Positions 36,340-45,880 of a stretch of DNA of 64,000 nt are shown one piece after another. Numbering within the stretch: the first letter of the stretch is position 1; the number at the start of each line of letters is the position of its first letter. Origin of the DNA: Collinsella ureilytica (lineage in GTDB: Bacteria > Actinomycetota > Coriobacteriia > Coriobacteriales > Coriobacteriaceae); NCBI RefSeq assembly GCF_019795105.1, contig NZ_JAIMFO010000004.1, forward strand, positions 539,236 through 603,235. Reading direction: 5' to 3'. The notes below the pieces were generated by a model. The model was not told the DNA's origin. It made no database searches and was given only the letters and a program-made list of their open reading frames with translations. The position numbers and the translations under genes are program-made.

Positions 36340-37332
36340 GTGCTCAGTGACCAGGACATATCCAGCAAGGCCTCCCTCAATGTTTTGAGTTCAAATCCCA
36401 ATCAAGCCGCACGAGCAGCACGCCGGCGATGGCGTGAGCGCTTAAATGATCAGGCAAGCAAAAAGCTCATCGCAGGTGCCGCCGCGACACTCATTGGTGG
36501 TGCTTGTTGGGGATTTTCTGGAACAGCAGCGAGCTATCTTTTTACCCGTTGTCATGTGGATGTCATCTGGCTTATGGGAGCTCGTCAAGTACTCGCAGGT
36601 GCACTGTTCATACTGGTTGGCCTTATTTTTGATAGAAAGCGCCTCATCGGACTCTGGACAGACCGCAAGCACTGGCTTGATATGCTTATTTTTTCGCTTC
36701 TGGCAATTCTCATGAACCAATTCGCCTACCTGATGACCGTCCAGCTCACCAATCCAGGGACTGCCACGATCATGCAGTGCCTACAGCTTTTGTTCATCAT
36801 GGCGTTCTCATGTGTACACGGAAAACGAGTGCCTCGTCGTCGTGAAGTTCTGGCGATTATGCTTGCCCTTACTGGCACCTTTTTAATTGCCACAGGCGGC
36901 GATCCATCCCGGCTTTCCATACCACCCCTTGGTCTCGTCATGGGTCTTGTTACCGCCTTAGGAGCGGCGCTCATTACGATTTTGCCGGGGCGCATCCTTC
37001 CCCGCTATGGTTCTACAGCCGTTACCGGAACAGCCATGGTGCTCTCAGGCCTTGTGGTCTCAACAATCACACATCCGTGGGAATCAATTCCTCCCCTTGA
37101 TACCGAGGGCTGGATTGCCTTTGCGGTGCTGATTGTTGTTGGATCCTTCCTTGCCTACTTTTTGTATATGCATGGCGTTAAGGAAATTGGTGCGATGCGT
37201 GCGGGGCTCTTAGGAACCATCGAGCCAATTTCTGCCACGCTCACGAGCGCGCTCATGCTGGGCACGATCTTTGCTCCCATTGAGATCGTAGGCTTTGCGC
37301 TCATTATTGCGATGGTCTACCTTGCCATGTAA
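36340..37332 (+). CDS. EamA-family (DMT) membrane transporter
   Basis: A 330-residue protein with ten predicted membrane helices in two EamA repeats. Repeat 1 begins at about 45 (LIAGAAATLIGGACWGFSGTAASYLFT); repeat 2 begins at about 185 (PPLGLVMGLVTALGAALITILPGRILPRYG) and ends GTIFAPIEIVGFALIIAMVYLAM. The basic N-terminus (RAARRRWRERL) is cytoplasmic. Substrate is unknown; relatives export amino acids or metabolites. GTG 36340 has AAGGGAG five bases upstream. Confidence 0.87.
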   Translation: MLSDQDISSKASLNVLSSNPNQAARAARRRWRERLNDQASKKLIAGAAATLIGGACWGFSGTAASYLFTRCHVDVIWLMGARQVLAGALFILVGLIFDRKRLIGLWTDRKHWLDMLIFSLLAILMNQFAYLMTVQLTNPGTATIMQCLQLLFIMAFSCVHGKRVPRRREVLAIMLALTGTFLIATGGDPSRLSIPPLGLVMGLVTALGAALITILPGRILPRYGSTAVTGTAMVLSGLVVSTITHPWESIPPLDTEGWIAFAVLIVVGSFLAYFLYMHGVKEIGAMRAGLLGTIEPISATLTSALMLGTIFAPIEIVGFALIIAMVYLAM

Positions 37333-37353
37333 GCCCATGTAAGCAATGCTTGG

Positions 37354-38298
37354 CTAGAACTCGCCAACAAGCTTAACCTCGCGCTCCAGCTCAACCCCAA
37401 ACTGGCGCTTCACCTCTGCCTGCACATGCTCAATGAGAGCACGGACATCCTTTGCGCGGGCACCACCTGTATTGATCACAAAGCCGCAGTGTTTCTCAGA
37501 TACCTGAGCAGCACCCACACGCGCTCCGCGAAGGCCAGCATCCATAATGAGTTTGCCTGCAAAATAACCTTCAGGTCGCTTAAACGTTGAGCCGGCACTT
37601 GGCATCTCAAGCGGCTGTTTCTCTTCGCGGCGACGACGAAACTCGTCCATCGCAGACTGGATGGCGCAAGCATCATCAGGCATAAGCGCAAAGGTAGCGG
37701 AAAGCACGACGAGGCTCTTTTCTGCAATGAGGCTCTTACGATACCCCAGGTGCAAATCTTTCACCGAGATCTCTTTCACCGAACCTGGATAGCCCGTCTC
37801 TCCCGGTACCCAGACTCGCACCGACTCGAGAACATCTGCAATCTGGCCACCATAGGCACCAGCATTCATATGACAGGCACCGCCTACCGTGGCAGGAATT
37901 CCCCACAGCGGCTCGAGACCAGAAAGCCCTGCCTCAGCCGCGCTCAGTGCAAGGTCGCGCAACAAGGCACCCGCCTGGGCTCGAACCCGAGTTCCCTCAA
38001 CTGAGATCTCGCTCATATTCTCACGGAACAAGATTACAATGCCTCGAATGCCGCGATCTCCTACCAGCAGGTCAGACCCATTGCCCACCACCGTAAGCGG
38101 CAACTCAGATAGAGCAACAATATCGAGGGCGCGCACTGCCTCAGCCTCAGATCGCGGGAGGACTACCACATCGGCAGAGCCTCCAACCTGAAAGGTCGTA
38201 TGCTCTCGCATGGGCTCAACGAGCAAGACGCCGTCTTCTCCCACGACTGCCCCGAGCGCAGCGAGCACCTCTTCGTTGAAGCTATCGTATTCGTGCAT
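37354..38298 (-). CDS. murB: UDP-N-acetylenolpyruvoylglucosamine reductase MurB
   Basis: A 314-residue FAD enzyme that makes UDP-MurNAc. FAD-domain motifs are TTFQVGGSADVVVLPRSEAEAV, VVGNGSDLLVGDRGIRG and GLEPLWGIPATVGGACHMNAGAYGGQIADV. The catalytic Ser is in MPSAGSTFKRP, and the C-terminus has KHCGFVINTGGARAKDV, placing it in the type II group. ATG 38298 has AGGGGGT before it. It converges with the EamA gene. Confidence 0.96.
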   Translation of the reverse strand: MHEYDSFNEEVLAALGAVVGEDGVLLVEPMREHTTFQVGGSADVVVLPRSEAEAVRALDIVALSELPLTVVGNGSDLLVGDRGIRGIVILFRENMSEISVEGTRVRAQAGALLRDLALSAAEAGLSGLEPLWGIPATVGGACHMNAGAYGGQIADVLESVRVWVPGETGYPGSVKEISVKDLHLGYRKSLIAEKSLVVLSATFALMPDDACAIQSAMDEFRRRREEKQPLEMPSAGSTFKRPEGYFAGKLIMDAGLRGARVGAAQVSEKHCGFVINTGGARAKDVRALIEHVQAEVKRQFGVELEREVKLVGEF

Positions 38299-38386
38299 CA
38301 GACCCCCTGTGGCCACGTTTGCTTTTTGAGCACTATACCCCAGGCACCAAAACCCTAGGCGAGATCCACCTCAAACGGGACACAAC

Positions 38387-38414
38387 TTGATCGAATAAGA
38401 AATTGGCGTATAGT
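38387..38414 (+). promoter_or_regulatory. Promoter of the ribU operon
   Basis: TTGATC, 16 bases, TATAGT, placing the start of transcription just before the FMN riboswitch. Confidence 0.7.
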
Positions 38415-38426
38415 TGAATCGTTCAG

Positions 38427-38551
38427 TTTCAGGGCGGGGTGCAATTCCCCACCGGCGGTGATCGGGGCATATCCCCGGCAGCCCGCGAGCCGCAACAGCG
38501 GTTGATCCGGTGCAATTCCGGAGCCGACGGTATAGTCCGGATGGAAGAAAC
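38427..38551 (+). promoter_or_regulatory. FMN riboswitch (RFN element)
   Basis: The conserved RFN blocks are all present: AGGGCGGGGTGCAATTCCCC, ACCGGCGGTGAT, AGCCCGCGAGC, GGTGCAATTCCGGAGCCGAC and GGTATAGTCCGGATGGAAGA. The aptamer ends directly at the ribosome site GGAGG of ribU and no U-tract terminator follows, so control is probably translational. Confidence 0.97.
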
Positions 38552-38561
38552 GGAGGCCAGC

Positions 38562-39101
38562 ATGGCCACACGCATCAGTCCACAACGCATCGCACTCGCC
38601 GGTCTGCTTACTGCAGGATCGCTCCTTGCAAGCTTCATTCAAATCCCTATATTTCCCGCAGCGCCATGGCTGTGCTATGACCCTTCAGGTGTTATCTGTC
38701 TTATTGCAGCTCTTGTTTTCGGCCCTGGCTTGGGAGTTGCGGTTGCTATCATTTCATGGATCCCCCGCATGTTTCTTGATCCCTTTGGGGTCATCATGGG
38801 CATCCTCAACACCTGCGCCTTCATTGTTCCAGCGGCCATCATCTATGAAAAGTCTCGCAAAAGCCGGGCAGGATCGATCGCAGGCATGGTTGTAGGAGCC
38901 GTGGCAGCTATTGTGCTTTCATGCGCAGCGAATCTCATCATTACTCCCTTGTATACACCGGTTCCGGTAGAGACTGTGGTGCAGATGATCATCCCGATTC
39001 TGCTGCCGTTTAATGCCCTCAAGATGCTTATCAATGTCGTTGCTGGCCAGGTGCTCTTAGCACCCTGTATGAGCGTTCTCTCAGCCCATACCCATGCCTG
39101 A
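38562..39101 (+). CDS. ribU: Riboflavin ECF transporter S component RibU
   Basis: A 179-residue membrane protein with about six helices. The segment APWLCYDPSGVICLIAALVFGPGLGV matches the RibU pattern (YDPSD-IPALI-FGP). It binds riboflavin and works with an ECF ATPase/EcfT module. The FMN riboswitch directly upstream supports the substrate. ATG 38562 is set by GGAGG five bases upstream; the frame extends back into the riboswitch and that part is not coding. Its stop overlaps the ecfA start by eight bases. Confidence 0.95.
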   Translation: MATRISPQRIALAGLLTAGSLLASFIQIPIFPAAPWLCYDPSGVICLIAALVFGPGLGVAVAIISWIPRMFLDPFGVIMGILNTCAFIVPAAIIYEKSRKSRAGSIAGMVVGAVAAIVLSCAANLIITPLYTPVPVETVVQMIIPILLPFNALKMLINVVAGQVLLAPCMSVLSAHTHA

Positions 39102-41127
39102 TTCGTTTGCGATTAGCCTCGATGCTGTCAGGCTTTCATATGGAGCAGTTCGAGCGCTGAATACCGTCTCGCTCCACATCGCTGCCGGCGAATACGTCTG
39201 TATTGTTGGTGGCAATGGCTCTGGCAAAACAAGCCTGCTCGAGCTCATGGGTGGCCTCATATACCCATCTCAGGGACGCGTTCTGATCTTTGGAAACAAC
39301 CCTGAGCATGCACAGAGCATCCAAGAAATTCGCCAGCACCTTGCTATGGTTTTCCAACATCCAGAAGATCAAATCGTAACGAGCAATGTTTCTGAAGACG
39401 TTGCCTTTGGCCCTGAGAACCAAGGTGTTGAACCGGCAGAAATTGCACGCCGAGTAGATGAAGCGCTTGCGGCTGTAGGTATGAAGGATTGCGCTCAGGA
39501 GGATCCAGCGCGCCTCTCAGGCGGTCAACGCCAACGCATAGCAATTGCCGGAGCCCTTGCTATGCAGCCGAAGATCCTCCTTTTAGATGAGCCAACTTCC
39601 ATGCTAGATGCTGAAGGGAGAGCTTCGGTTGCCCAAACAATTGAGACCCTGGCACACGGCGGCATAACCATCGTACATGTGACCCACAATATGGAAGAAG
39701 CAATGCATGCAGATCGCATTATCGCCCTTCATGCCGGAGAGCTCGTTTTTGATGGAGCGCCTCGTACGTTTTTCTCAGATACGAATCTGATAGAGCACTT
39801 AGGACTTGAGCTTCCCTTTCATCTTCGTGTTGCCAGCACTGTGAGAAAAGCAGGCCTTGTTACCCCACTCACCCTTGATGACGAAGCCTTGATACGCTGG
39901 GTAGCCACCATGAGCCAGGCTGTGAGCTGCTCACCAAGCGCCGTCTCGCAAAGCTCCTTACCGCCTGTCTATCAGGGTAGCTCGCAAAGCTCCTTACCGC
40001 CTGTCTATCAGGGTAGCTCGCAAAACTCCTCACCACTCGCTCATCAGAGCAACTCTCGAGACATTCCGCAAAGGTTCTTACCGCTCGCTCATCAGAGCAG
40101 CTCGCGGGCTACCTCGCAAAGCTCCTCACCGCTCGCCCAGCAGAACAATTCGCAGAGCATCTCAGAAAGGCTCGACACGGCTACTCGCACCCCCTTAGCG
40201 AATGGCCATACAACACCCGAGCCTGCGCTCGCGTTTCAAAATGCCTCCTTTAGCTACGGCAAACAAAAGAAACGTCGCAAGCGAAAGCTCCCATGGTTTC
40301 ACCCGCCTACCAACGAGGCACCGAACGCAGTCTCCCACCTCGCCTTTGCAATTGAGCCTGGAACCTGCACGGCTCTGGTAGGAAAGACTGGATCCGGCAA
40401 ATCAACCACCGCCGAGTTGGCTTCTGCTCTTGTGTTTCCTCACCGTGGATTCGTATCAGTTGCAGGTATTGACACTCAAGATCGCCAGCACAGGCGAATG
40501 CTCAGAAAACAAATTGGCTACGTATCTCAGCTACCTGAGCGCCAGCTCTTTGCCGCCACTGTCTTTGAAGATATTGCCTTTGGCCCTTTGAATCTCGGGC
40601 TTGACGAGCAAGAAGTAACACAACGAGTTCACTACGCCCTTGAGGTTCTGGGGCTTCCTCAAGACCCCGCATTTCTTAGGCGCTCTCCATTTTCACTCTC
40701 AGGAGGTCAGCAGCGCAGCGTTGCGCTTGCCGGTGTTCTTGCAATGCAGCAGCCCATCTTGGTGCTCGACGAGCCTATGATCGGTCTTGACCCTACCGGA
40801 CGCCAAAGCCTGCGCAGCCTCCTTTTGCGCCTCAAGCGCCAGGGCGTTACGCTTTTAATGGTGACCCATGATATGGATGATGCAGTTAAGCTGGCAGACC
40901 GCATGCTCGTATTAGATAGGGGCAGGCTTGTGGCCGACGGAACCCCACGCGAGATCCTCTCAGCTGAACCCCTGATGAGTCCTGGCACGAGCCAAGCTCT
41001 CGCACTCTACCGCCGTCTGCTGCAAGCGGGCGCACCCCCAGCACACGAGCGAGAACCCTTGAGCTTTGATGAGCTGATTTCGTATATCGCGTCATGCATA
41101 TCAGCACCTGAGGAGCCGCAATGCTAG
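39094..41127 (+). CDS. ecfA: ECF transporter ATPase, two ATPase domains fused
   Basis: A 677-residue protein with two complete ABC ATPases: domain 1 (about 5-250) has Walker A GGNGSGKTS, signature LSGGQRQRIAIAG and Walker B ILLLDEPTS; domain 2 (about 370-620) has GKTGSGKST, LSGGQQRSVALAG and LVLDEPMIG. They correspond to EcfA1 and EcfA2, which are usually separate genes. The linker (about 275-370) is Ser/Gln-rich and repetitive. A basic stretch KQKKRRKRKLPW lies at the start of domain 2. The gene overlaps ribU and ecfT at its two ends, giving a compact riboflavin-import operon. Confidence 0.94.
   Translation: MPDSFAISLDAVRLSYGAVRALNTVSLHIAAGEYVCIVGGNGSGKTSLLELMGGLIYPSQGRVLIFGNNPEHAQSIQEIRQHLAMVFQHPEDQIVTSNVSEDVAFGPENQGVEPAEIARRVDEALAAVGMKDCAQEDPARLSGGQRQRIAIAGALAMQPKILLLDEPTSMLDAEGRASVAQTIETLAHGGITIVHVTHNMEEAMHADRIIALHAGELVFDGAPRTFFSDTNLIEHLGLELPFHLRVASTVRKAGLVTPLTLDDEALIRWVATMSQAVSCSPSAVSQSSLPPVYQGSSQSSLPPVYQGSSQNSSPLAHQSNSRDIPQRFLPLAHQSSSRATSQSSSPLAQQNNSQSISERLDTATRTPLANGHTTPEPALAFQNASFSYGKQKKRRKRKLPWFHPPTNEAPNAVSHLAFAIEPGTCTALVGKTGSGKSTTAELASALVFPHRGFVSVAGIDTQDRQHRRMLRKQIGYVSQLPERQLFAATVFEDIAFGPLNLGLDEQEVTQRVHYALEVLGLPQDPAFLRRSPFSLSGGQQRSVALAGVLAMQQPILVLDEPMIGLDPTGRQSLRSLLLRLKRQGVTLLMVTHDMDDAVKLADRMLVLDRGRLVADGTPREILSAEPLMSPGTSQALALYRRLLQAGAPPAHEREPLSFDELISYIASCISAPEEPQC
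39946..40165 (+). repeat. 36-base in-frame tandem repeats in the ecfA linker
   Basis: Two exact 36-base copies start at 39946 and 39982 (encoding SQSSLPPVYQGS), followed by diverged copies (SQNSSPLAHQSN, FLPLAHQSSS, SQSSSPLAQQNN). The unit is 12 codons, so copy-number change would keep the frame. Confidence 0.9.
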
Positions 41128-41924
41128 GATCTTCCGGCTTTGGCCAATATCTTGCTGCAAACTCACCTATCCACAAGGCTGATCCACGCATGAAGCTCGT
41201 TGTCACCCTGATCTTTATGGTGTCCTGCTTTTTTATCACACGCCTCTCTACCCTCGCGCTTGCCGCCTGCTGTGCCTTACTGGCTGCCTTCATTGCGCGA
41301 GTGCCCGCCAGCCGGCTCGTGAGCCAACTTCGCCATGTGTTGCTCTTTTTGACGCTTACCTCGGTTTTTAACCTCTTTTTTGTAAGCACCGGTCCGGTTG
41401 TTCTCACAACAGGCCCTCTGATCATTCACCAAGGCGGCATCCTTGCAGCCCTGCTTTACACCCTGCGTTTTGCCATCTTGTTGATTGTGGGTGGATTGCT
41501 GCTGCTCACCACGAGTCCCACGTCGCTCACTGATGCGTTTGGAGCACTTTTTGCCCCGCTTGAGCGACTCGGCGTTCCCATCACACAGGCGTCCATGATT
41601 CTTTCGATTGCACTTCGCTTTGCCCCTATTTTGGCACGCGAAGCCAATAATGTTCGTGCAGCTCAAACAGCTCGTGGAGCAAGCTTTGAAGGCAAAAGTG
41701 CCCTTGCCTATGCCCGAGCCTCTATACCGATTCTCATTCCGCTTTTTGCCAGCGCATTGCGCCATGCAGAAAACCTCGGGCGCGCTATGGATGCTCGAGC
41801 CTATACGGGAGGGGCAAAAAGAACGCACTACCGCATCATGCGCCTCAGCCTGCGATACGACCTTCCGCTTGCAGTCGGTCTGGTCGTCTATATTATTGGA
41901 CTCATTACGCTCTCGCTCATGTGA
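41121..41924 (+). CDS. ecfT: ECF transporter transmembrane component EcfT
   Basis: A 267-residue membrane protein with four to six helices and the two coupling motifs of EcfT: AQTARGASFEG and AMDARAYTGG (A-R-G/A type) in the cytoplasmic coupling helices. N-terminal PRMKLVVTLIFMVSCFF is typical. It joins RibU to the fused ATPase. The ATG overlaps the ecfA stop by seven bases. A weak 6-bp hairpin with TTTT at 41951-41982 may end the operon. Confidence 0.93.
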   Translation: MLGSSGFGQYLAANSPIHKADPRMKLVVTLIFMVSCFFITRLSTLALAACCALLAAFIARVPASRLVSQLRHVLLFLTLTSVFNLFFVSTGPVVLTTGPLIIHQGGILAALLYTLRFAILLIVGGLLLLTTSPTSLTDAFGALFAPLERLGVPITQASMILSIALRFAPILAREANNVRAAQTARGASFEGKSALAYARASIPILIPLFASALRHAENLGRAMDARAYTGGAKRTHYRIMRLSLRYDLPLAVGLVVYIIGLITLSLM

Positions 41925-42042
41925 GCACAACAGAAGAGCCACTCTCAACAATGAGAGCGCCGATGCACCCTGACACCGACGCTCTTTTATCTGCAATAAT
42001 CGAACGCCCGCCACACTCAGCAAGCGCTTTGGCTTCTACGCA

Positions 42043-43257
42043 CTATCCAGCAAGGTTGATGCCATTTGCCCAACCCCAGCGCGGAGTAACCGTGCTGCCG
42101 TAGTAGCTAATCCACTGATCCAGATCAATGCTTCTGATGTAGCCAATATTATCCATAACGGTATTGCCGCCTACGTAGATACCGACGTGACCATACACGC
42201 TTCCAGCCTGCGTATGGGGATGCGTAGACACCGCAATAATCATGCCAACGCGCAAAGCGCTCTTATCAGAGCTGACGCACCACGCGTTATACATATCGTC
42301 TGCGTTGCCATACACGCTCGGCATACCGGCATTTTCGAAAACATAATCAACCCAAGCAGCACAATATCCATAGCCTGGGGAAGGCGTTACTGAACAAGCA
42401 CTTACCACTCGTGCCTGAGCATTTGCCCCAGCAACACGCTCGCTCACGCCAGGGGTAACTCCAGCGCCACCCGGGCGCGAAGCCGCAGTACGACGAGCAC
42501 GCTCAGCTGCTAAACGACGCTCTTCTTCGGCCTTAGCAGCTTCGAGCAGCTCATTGTCACGCTTGGTAATAAGTTGCTTTACCTCACTTGAAAGCCCATC
42601 CAAGAGTGCCTGGATCTCAGCTTTTTTAGCTTTCATCTGCTCAAGCTGATCAGCCTGAACTTGCTTTAATACCTCAAGTTCTTGCTTGGCAGCCTCAAGC
42701 TCGTTCTTCTTATCTTGGAGATCCCGACGAATCTCATCGATCTCTTTGATTGCCGCCTGATCATGCTCGTTGACCTTGCCCAAGTAAAACGACTTGGAAA
42801 TTAAATCATCAAACGAAGATGAAGAGAGCAGCATAGCTAAGGCGTCGTTGCCACCCTTTTTGTAATTTGAGGCAACGCGATCAGAAAGTGAGCTCCGCTT
42901 TTGTGTCAGCTCAGCTTCTTTTTGGTTGATAGCCTCTTGGGTAGCATCGATCTCTTTTTGCACGCCTTCGATCTTACCGATCGTCTTATCCTGCTCCTGA
43001 GAGAGCTGCTGATACTGAGCGGTAATATCGTTCATTTGCGTTTGCACGCGATCAAACTCAGCCTGGGCATTTGCAAGCGCCTGCTTCGTTTCCTCAGTAG
43101 CATCTACCGCAAAGGCACGCGTGGGCAAACCAAAGAGCACCGAGCTTGCAGAAAGGCCAAACAGACCTGCAAGTACCGAACGGCGGGAAACCGGGAACCG
43201 CTCAAAGGAAGAAGCTGAGCGAGGTGCCTGGTGGTCATGTTGAATACGCTTGGACAT
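42043..43257 (-). CDS. Secreted coiled-coil peptidoglycan hydrolase (NlpC/P60- or CHAP-like)
   Basis: A 404-residue exported protein. The signal peptide has a twin-arginine-like SRRSVLAGLFGLSASS and likely cleavage after RAFA. About 30-225 is a PcsB-like coiled coil (LANAQAEFDRVQTQMNDITAQYQQL and onward). A linker rich in Arg/Ala/Gly follows. The C-terminal domain has the catalytic Cys in PSPGYGYCAAWVDYVFENAG and the His in VYGHVGIYVGG, as in NlpC/P60 or CHAP amidases. It probably cleaves cell-wall peptides during division. ATG 43257 has GGAG five bases upstream. Confidence 0.87.
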   Translation of the reverse strand: MSKRIQHDHQAPRSASSFERFPVSRRSVLAGLFGLSASSVLFGLPTRAFAVDATEETKQALANAQAEFDRVQTQMNDITAQYQQLSQEQDKTIGKIEGVQKEIDATQEAINQKEAELTQKRSSLSDRVASNYKKGGNDALAMLLSSSSFDDLISKSFYLGKVNEHDQAAIKEIDEIRRDLQDKKNELEAAKQELEVLKQVQADQLEQMKAKKAEIQALLDGLSSEVKQLITKRDNELLEAAKAEEERRLAAERARRTAASRPGGAGVTPGVSERVAGANAQARVVSACSVTPSPGYGYCAAWVDYVFENAGMPSVYGNADDMYNAWCVSSDKSALRVGMIIAVSTHPHTQAGSVYGHVGIYVGGNTVMDNIGYIRSIDLDQWISYYGSTVTPRWGWANGINLAG

Positions 43258-43424
43258 ATCTGCTCCATTTAGTATGTATGTATATGTCGGCAGTCCAGAA
43301 ATCTCATCTAGGATACCGCAGTGCAAAACAGCTCGCCAATCTTCACGAAGCCCCAACACCTATCCACGGAGGCTCACACATATTGAGCGGTATACTAAAG
43401 GCATTCGCCAGCGAAAGGAGTTCC

Positions 43425-44528
43425 ATGTCAAACGCATTGAAGCCTGAAGAGACCTGCGTGTTGGTAACGGGAGGTGCCGGGTTTATTGGCTCGCACACGG
43501 TCGTTCAGCTCCTTGAGCAGGGCTATGAGGTTGTAGTCGTAGACGATCTTTCAAATGCAAGCCCCGTTGCCATCGATCGCATCTCAGAGATTGTGGGTGA
43601 CTCGGCAGCAGAGCGCCTGACCTTTGTGGAGGCAAATATTCTTGATCGGCCTGCGCTTGAACGTGTGTTTTCTGAGCATAAGATCGATCGCGTCATTCAC
43701 TTTGCCGGCTTTAAAGCGGTTGGCGAAAGCGTTTCTAAGCCAATTGAGTACTACCATAACAATATTGAAGGCACCTTGGCGCTCGTAGATGTCATGCGCG
43801 CTCACGGCTGCACATCGATCATCTTCTCCAGTTCCTCCACCGTCTATGGTGACCCTGATCATCCACCAGTAACAGAAGAGGATCCCAAAAAGCAAGCTAC
43901 CAACCCCTACGGCTGGACGAAATGGATGATCGAACAGATCTTAACTGATATACACACTGCTGATCCGAACTGGGATGTTGTTTTGCTTCGCTACTTTAAT
44001 CCCATCGGAGCACACCCGTCTGGCAAGATTGGCGAAGATCCCAAGGGTATCCCAAATAACTTGGTGCCCTATGTTGCACAGGTAGCAGTGGGCAGGCTTG
44101 AAGCTGTTCAGGTCTTTGGAGACGACTATCCCACGCCCGATGGCACCGGTGTGCGCGACTATATCCACGTGGTAGACCTTGCCCGTGGTCATGCTGCTGC
44201 CCTTGCATGGATGAATGGCAAAACCGGCGTTGAAGTTTTTAATCTGGGCACTGGAACGGGAACCTCAGTACTTGAGGTCATTCACGCATTTGAAGCTGCC
44301 TGCGGGCATAAGATCCCCTATGTCATACGCGAGCGCCGCGCAGGAGATATTGCCGCTAACTGGGGCGATGCTTCTAAGGCAGAGCGCTTGATGGGCTGGA
44401 CTGCCGAGCTGGATATTAACGATATGTGCCGTGATTCCTGGAAGTGGCAGTCAATGAATCCCGATGGCTTTAGGACTGCGCATGAGGGCTCTAGCGCAAG
44501 CGCATATGAAGGAGCGCGGGGCATATAA
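43425..44528 (+). CDS. galE: UDP-glucose 4-epimerase
   Basis: A 367-residue extended short-chain dehydrogenase. NAD site VTGGAGFIGSHT, active-site Ser-Ser-Ser segment IIFSSSSTVYGD, catalytic NPYGWTKWMIEQ (YxxxK), and GTGVRDYIHVVDLARGH are typical of GalE. It interconverts UDP-glucose and UDP-galactose for glycan synthesis or galactose use. GAAAGGAG lies five bases before ATG 43425; the long upstream frame is not coding. A TATACT at 43391 may be its -10 element. Confidence 0.96.
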   Translation: MSNALKPEETCVLVTGGAGFIGSHTVVQLLEQGYEVVVVDDLSNASPVAIDRISEIVGDSAAERLTFVEANILDRPALERVFSEHKIDRVIHFAGFKAVGESVSKPIEYYHNNIEGTLALVDVMRAHGCTSIIFSSSSTVYGDPDHPPVTEEDPKKQATNPYGWTKWMIEQILTDIHTADPNWDVVLLRYFNPIGAHPSGKIGEDPKGIPNNLVPYVAQVAVGRLEAVQVFGDDYPTPDGTGVRDYIHVVDLARGHAAALAWMNGKTGVEVFNLGTGTGTSVLEVIHAFEAACGHKIPYVIRERRAGDIAANWGDASKAERLMGWTAELDINDMCRDSWKWQSMNPDGFRTAHEGSSASAYEGARGI

Positions 44529-44741
44529 GCTCCCAGCACATGCTCTGCACGATCTTGTGCTCTGGCCAAGGCGCACGAGGACGAAGGCCCAGTGCCCAGG
44601 ACAGGCAAGATAGATGAGATATGCTGAGTCCTCAACACAATGGTGGAACAGCATAAGGGTGCGGGATGCATCGGGCTTCAAGTCTCACGCACCCCATGGT
44701 TTACTGGAGCGAACTCGGATAGGAAGAGTCGAGGCAGGCCT

Positions 44742-45752
44742 GTGCAAGGTTTTAGAAACTTTTTAGAGCAACATCTCGATACCTTAAATGAGCAGGTTCT
44801 TCAAGCATTTCAAGGTCAGACTGAGGTCGCAGATATTGAAGCGTATCTCTATGCTCCGCTTGAGCGCTTTGCGAAGACAGGCGGAAAACGACACCGACCG
44901 CTCATCTGCATGCTCGCCTGCCAAGCCGTAGGCGGCAGCTTAGCGCAGGCACGTTCGGCGGCTCTTGCAATCGAGCACTTTCAAACCGCAGCCCTCATCC
45001 ACGACGATATTGCCGATGATGGCCTGCTTCGACGCGGCGAGCCCTGTATGCACCGCATAACTGGCGAGGGTCTTGCAATTAACTGCGGCGATCTGGCACT
45101 TTCGATGGTTACACAAGCTGTGGTTGAAGATCCAACCCTGAGCGATGAGCTTAAGATCAGAGTACTGCGCGAGCTGAGTGCCATGACAATTCGCACCATT
45201 GAGGGGCAGGCACTCGACTTAGGGTGGGCGCGCGATAAGCGCTTCGATATTGGTATTGACGATTATTTTCGTATGGCAACCTTGAAGACTGCACACTATA
45301 GTGGGGCGGTACCACTTGCGTGTGGTGCCATCATTGGAGGCGCGGCCACAGAAACCATAGAAGCGCTCAGATCCTTTGGCCTCGATACCGGTCTGGCTTT
45401 CCAGATTCAAGATGATCTGCTGAATCTTGTTGGCGATGGAACAACAAAAGATAAAGATTTCAGAAACGATATTATCGAAGGCAAGCGCACCTTGGTGGTC
45501 GTTCGCGCACTCGAGGATCCCCGCACAAAAGATGAGCTTATTGAGATCCTGCAGCAAGGGAGTACGGATCTTGATGTGCTTGATCGTGCGGTTCAGATTT
45601 TTGAGGAAACCGGCGCGCTTGCCTATGCGAAAGACCAGGCAGATCAGCTTATTAGCCGAGCAAAAAACAAGCTGCTAGCGATTGATCTTGACCCGGCATG
45701 CCGCGATCTTTTGCTTTCCATGGCGGACTTTTTCGTTCATCGCCTGCGCTAA
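44742..45752 (+). CDS. Polyprenyl diphosphate synthase (IspA/GGPPS-like)
   Basis: A 336-residue all-helical prenyltransferase. The first Asp-rich motif is HDDIADDGLLRRGEP and the second is FQIQDDLLNLVGD; GKRHRPLICMLACQA lies near the N-terminus. The first motif has DDxxD without an insertion. Product length cannot be read reliably. GTG 44742 is chosen because GAGG lies seven bases upstream; the frame extends back without a site. The 213-base gap before it shows no clear signal. Confidence 0.9.
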   Translation: MQGFRNFLEQHLDTLNEQVLQAFQGQTEVADIEAYLYAPLERFAKTGGKRHRPLICMLACQAVGGSLAQARSAALAIEHFQTAALIHDDIADDGLLRRGEPCMHRITGEGLAINCGDLALSMVTQAVVEDPTLSDELKIRVLRELSAMTIRTIEGQALDLGWARDKRFDIGIDDYFRMATLKTAHYSGAVPLACGAIIGGAATETIEALRSFGLDTGLAFQIQDDLLNLVGDGTTKDKDFRNDIIEGKRTLVVVRALEDPRTKDELIEILQQGSTDLDVLDRAVQIFEETGALAYAKDQADQLISRAKNKLLAIDLDPACRDLLLSMADFFVHRLR

Positions 45753-45787
45753 ACAAACGGCGTTACACAAAACTTGAAGAAATAAGC

Positions 45788-45854
45788 AGAATATTCTTAT
45801 CAAGCATTAATACATCGTTTTATTATTTAAACGCTATTCAGAATATATTATTCT
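45788..45854 (+). promoter_or_regulatory. Two AT-rich palindromes upstream of the XRE regulator
   Basis: AGAATATTCT at 45788-45797 is a perfect palindrome, and AGAATATATTATTCT at 45840-45854 is a near-palindrome with the same ends. They lie within a strikingly AT-rich 110 bases and are plausible operators for autoregulation by the XRE protein. Confidence 0.45.
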
Positions 45855-45880
45855 TTACTTACTTGTTAAGGAGGCTAGCA

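Noticed and set aside
39946-40165. Regularly repeated 36-base units that could suggest a CRISPR array
   Set aside because: They are directly tandem with no spacers, are in frame and encode the linker of the ECF ATPase.
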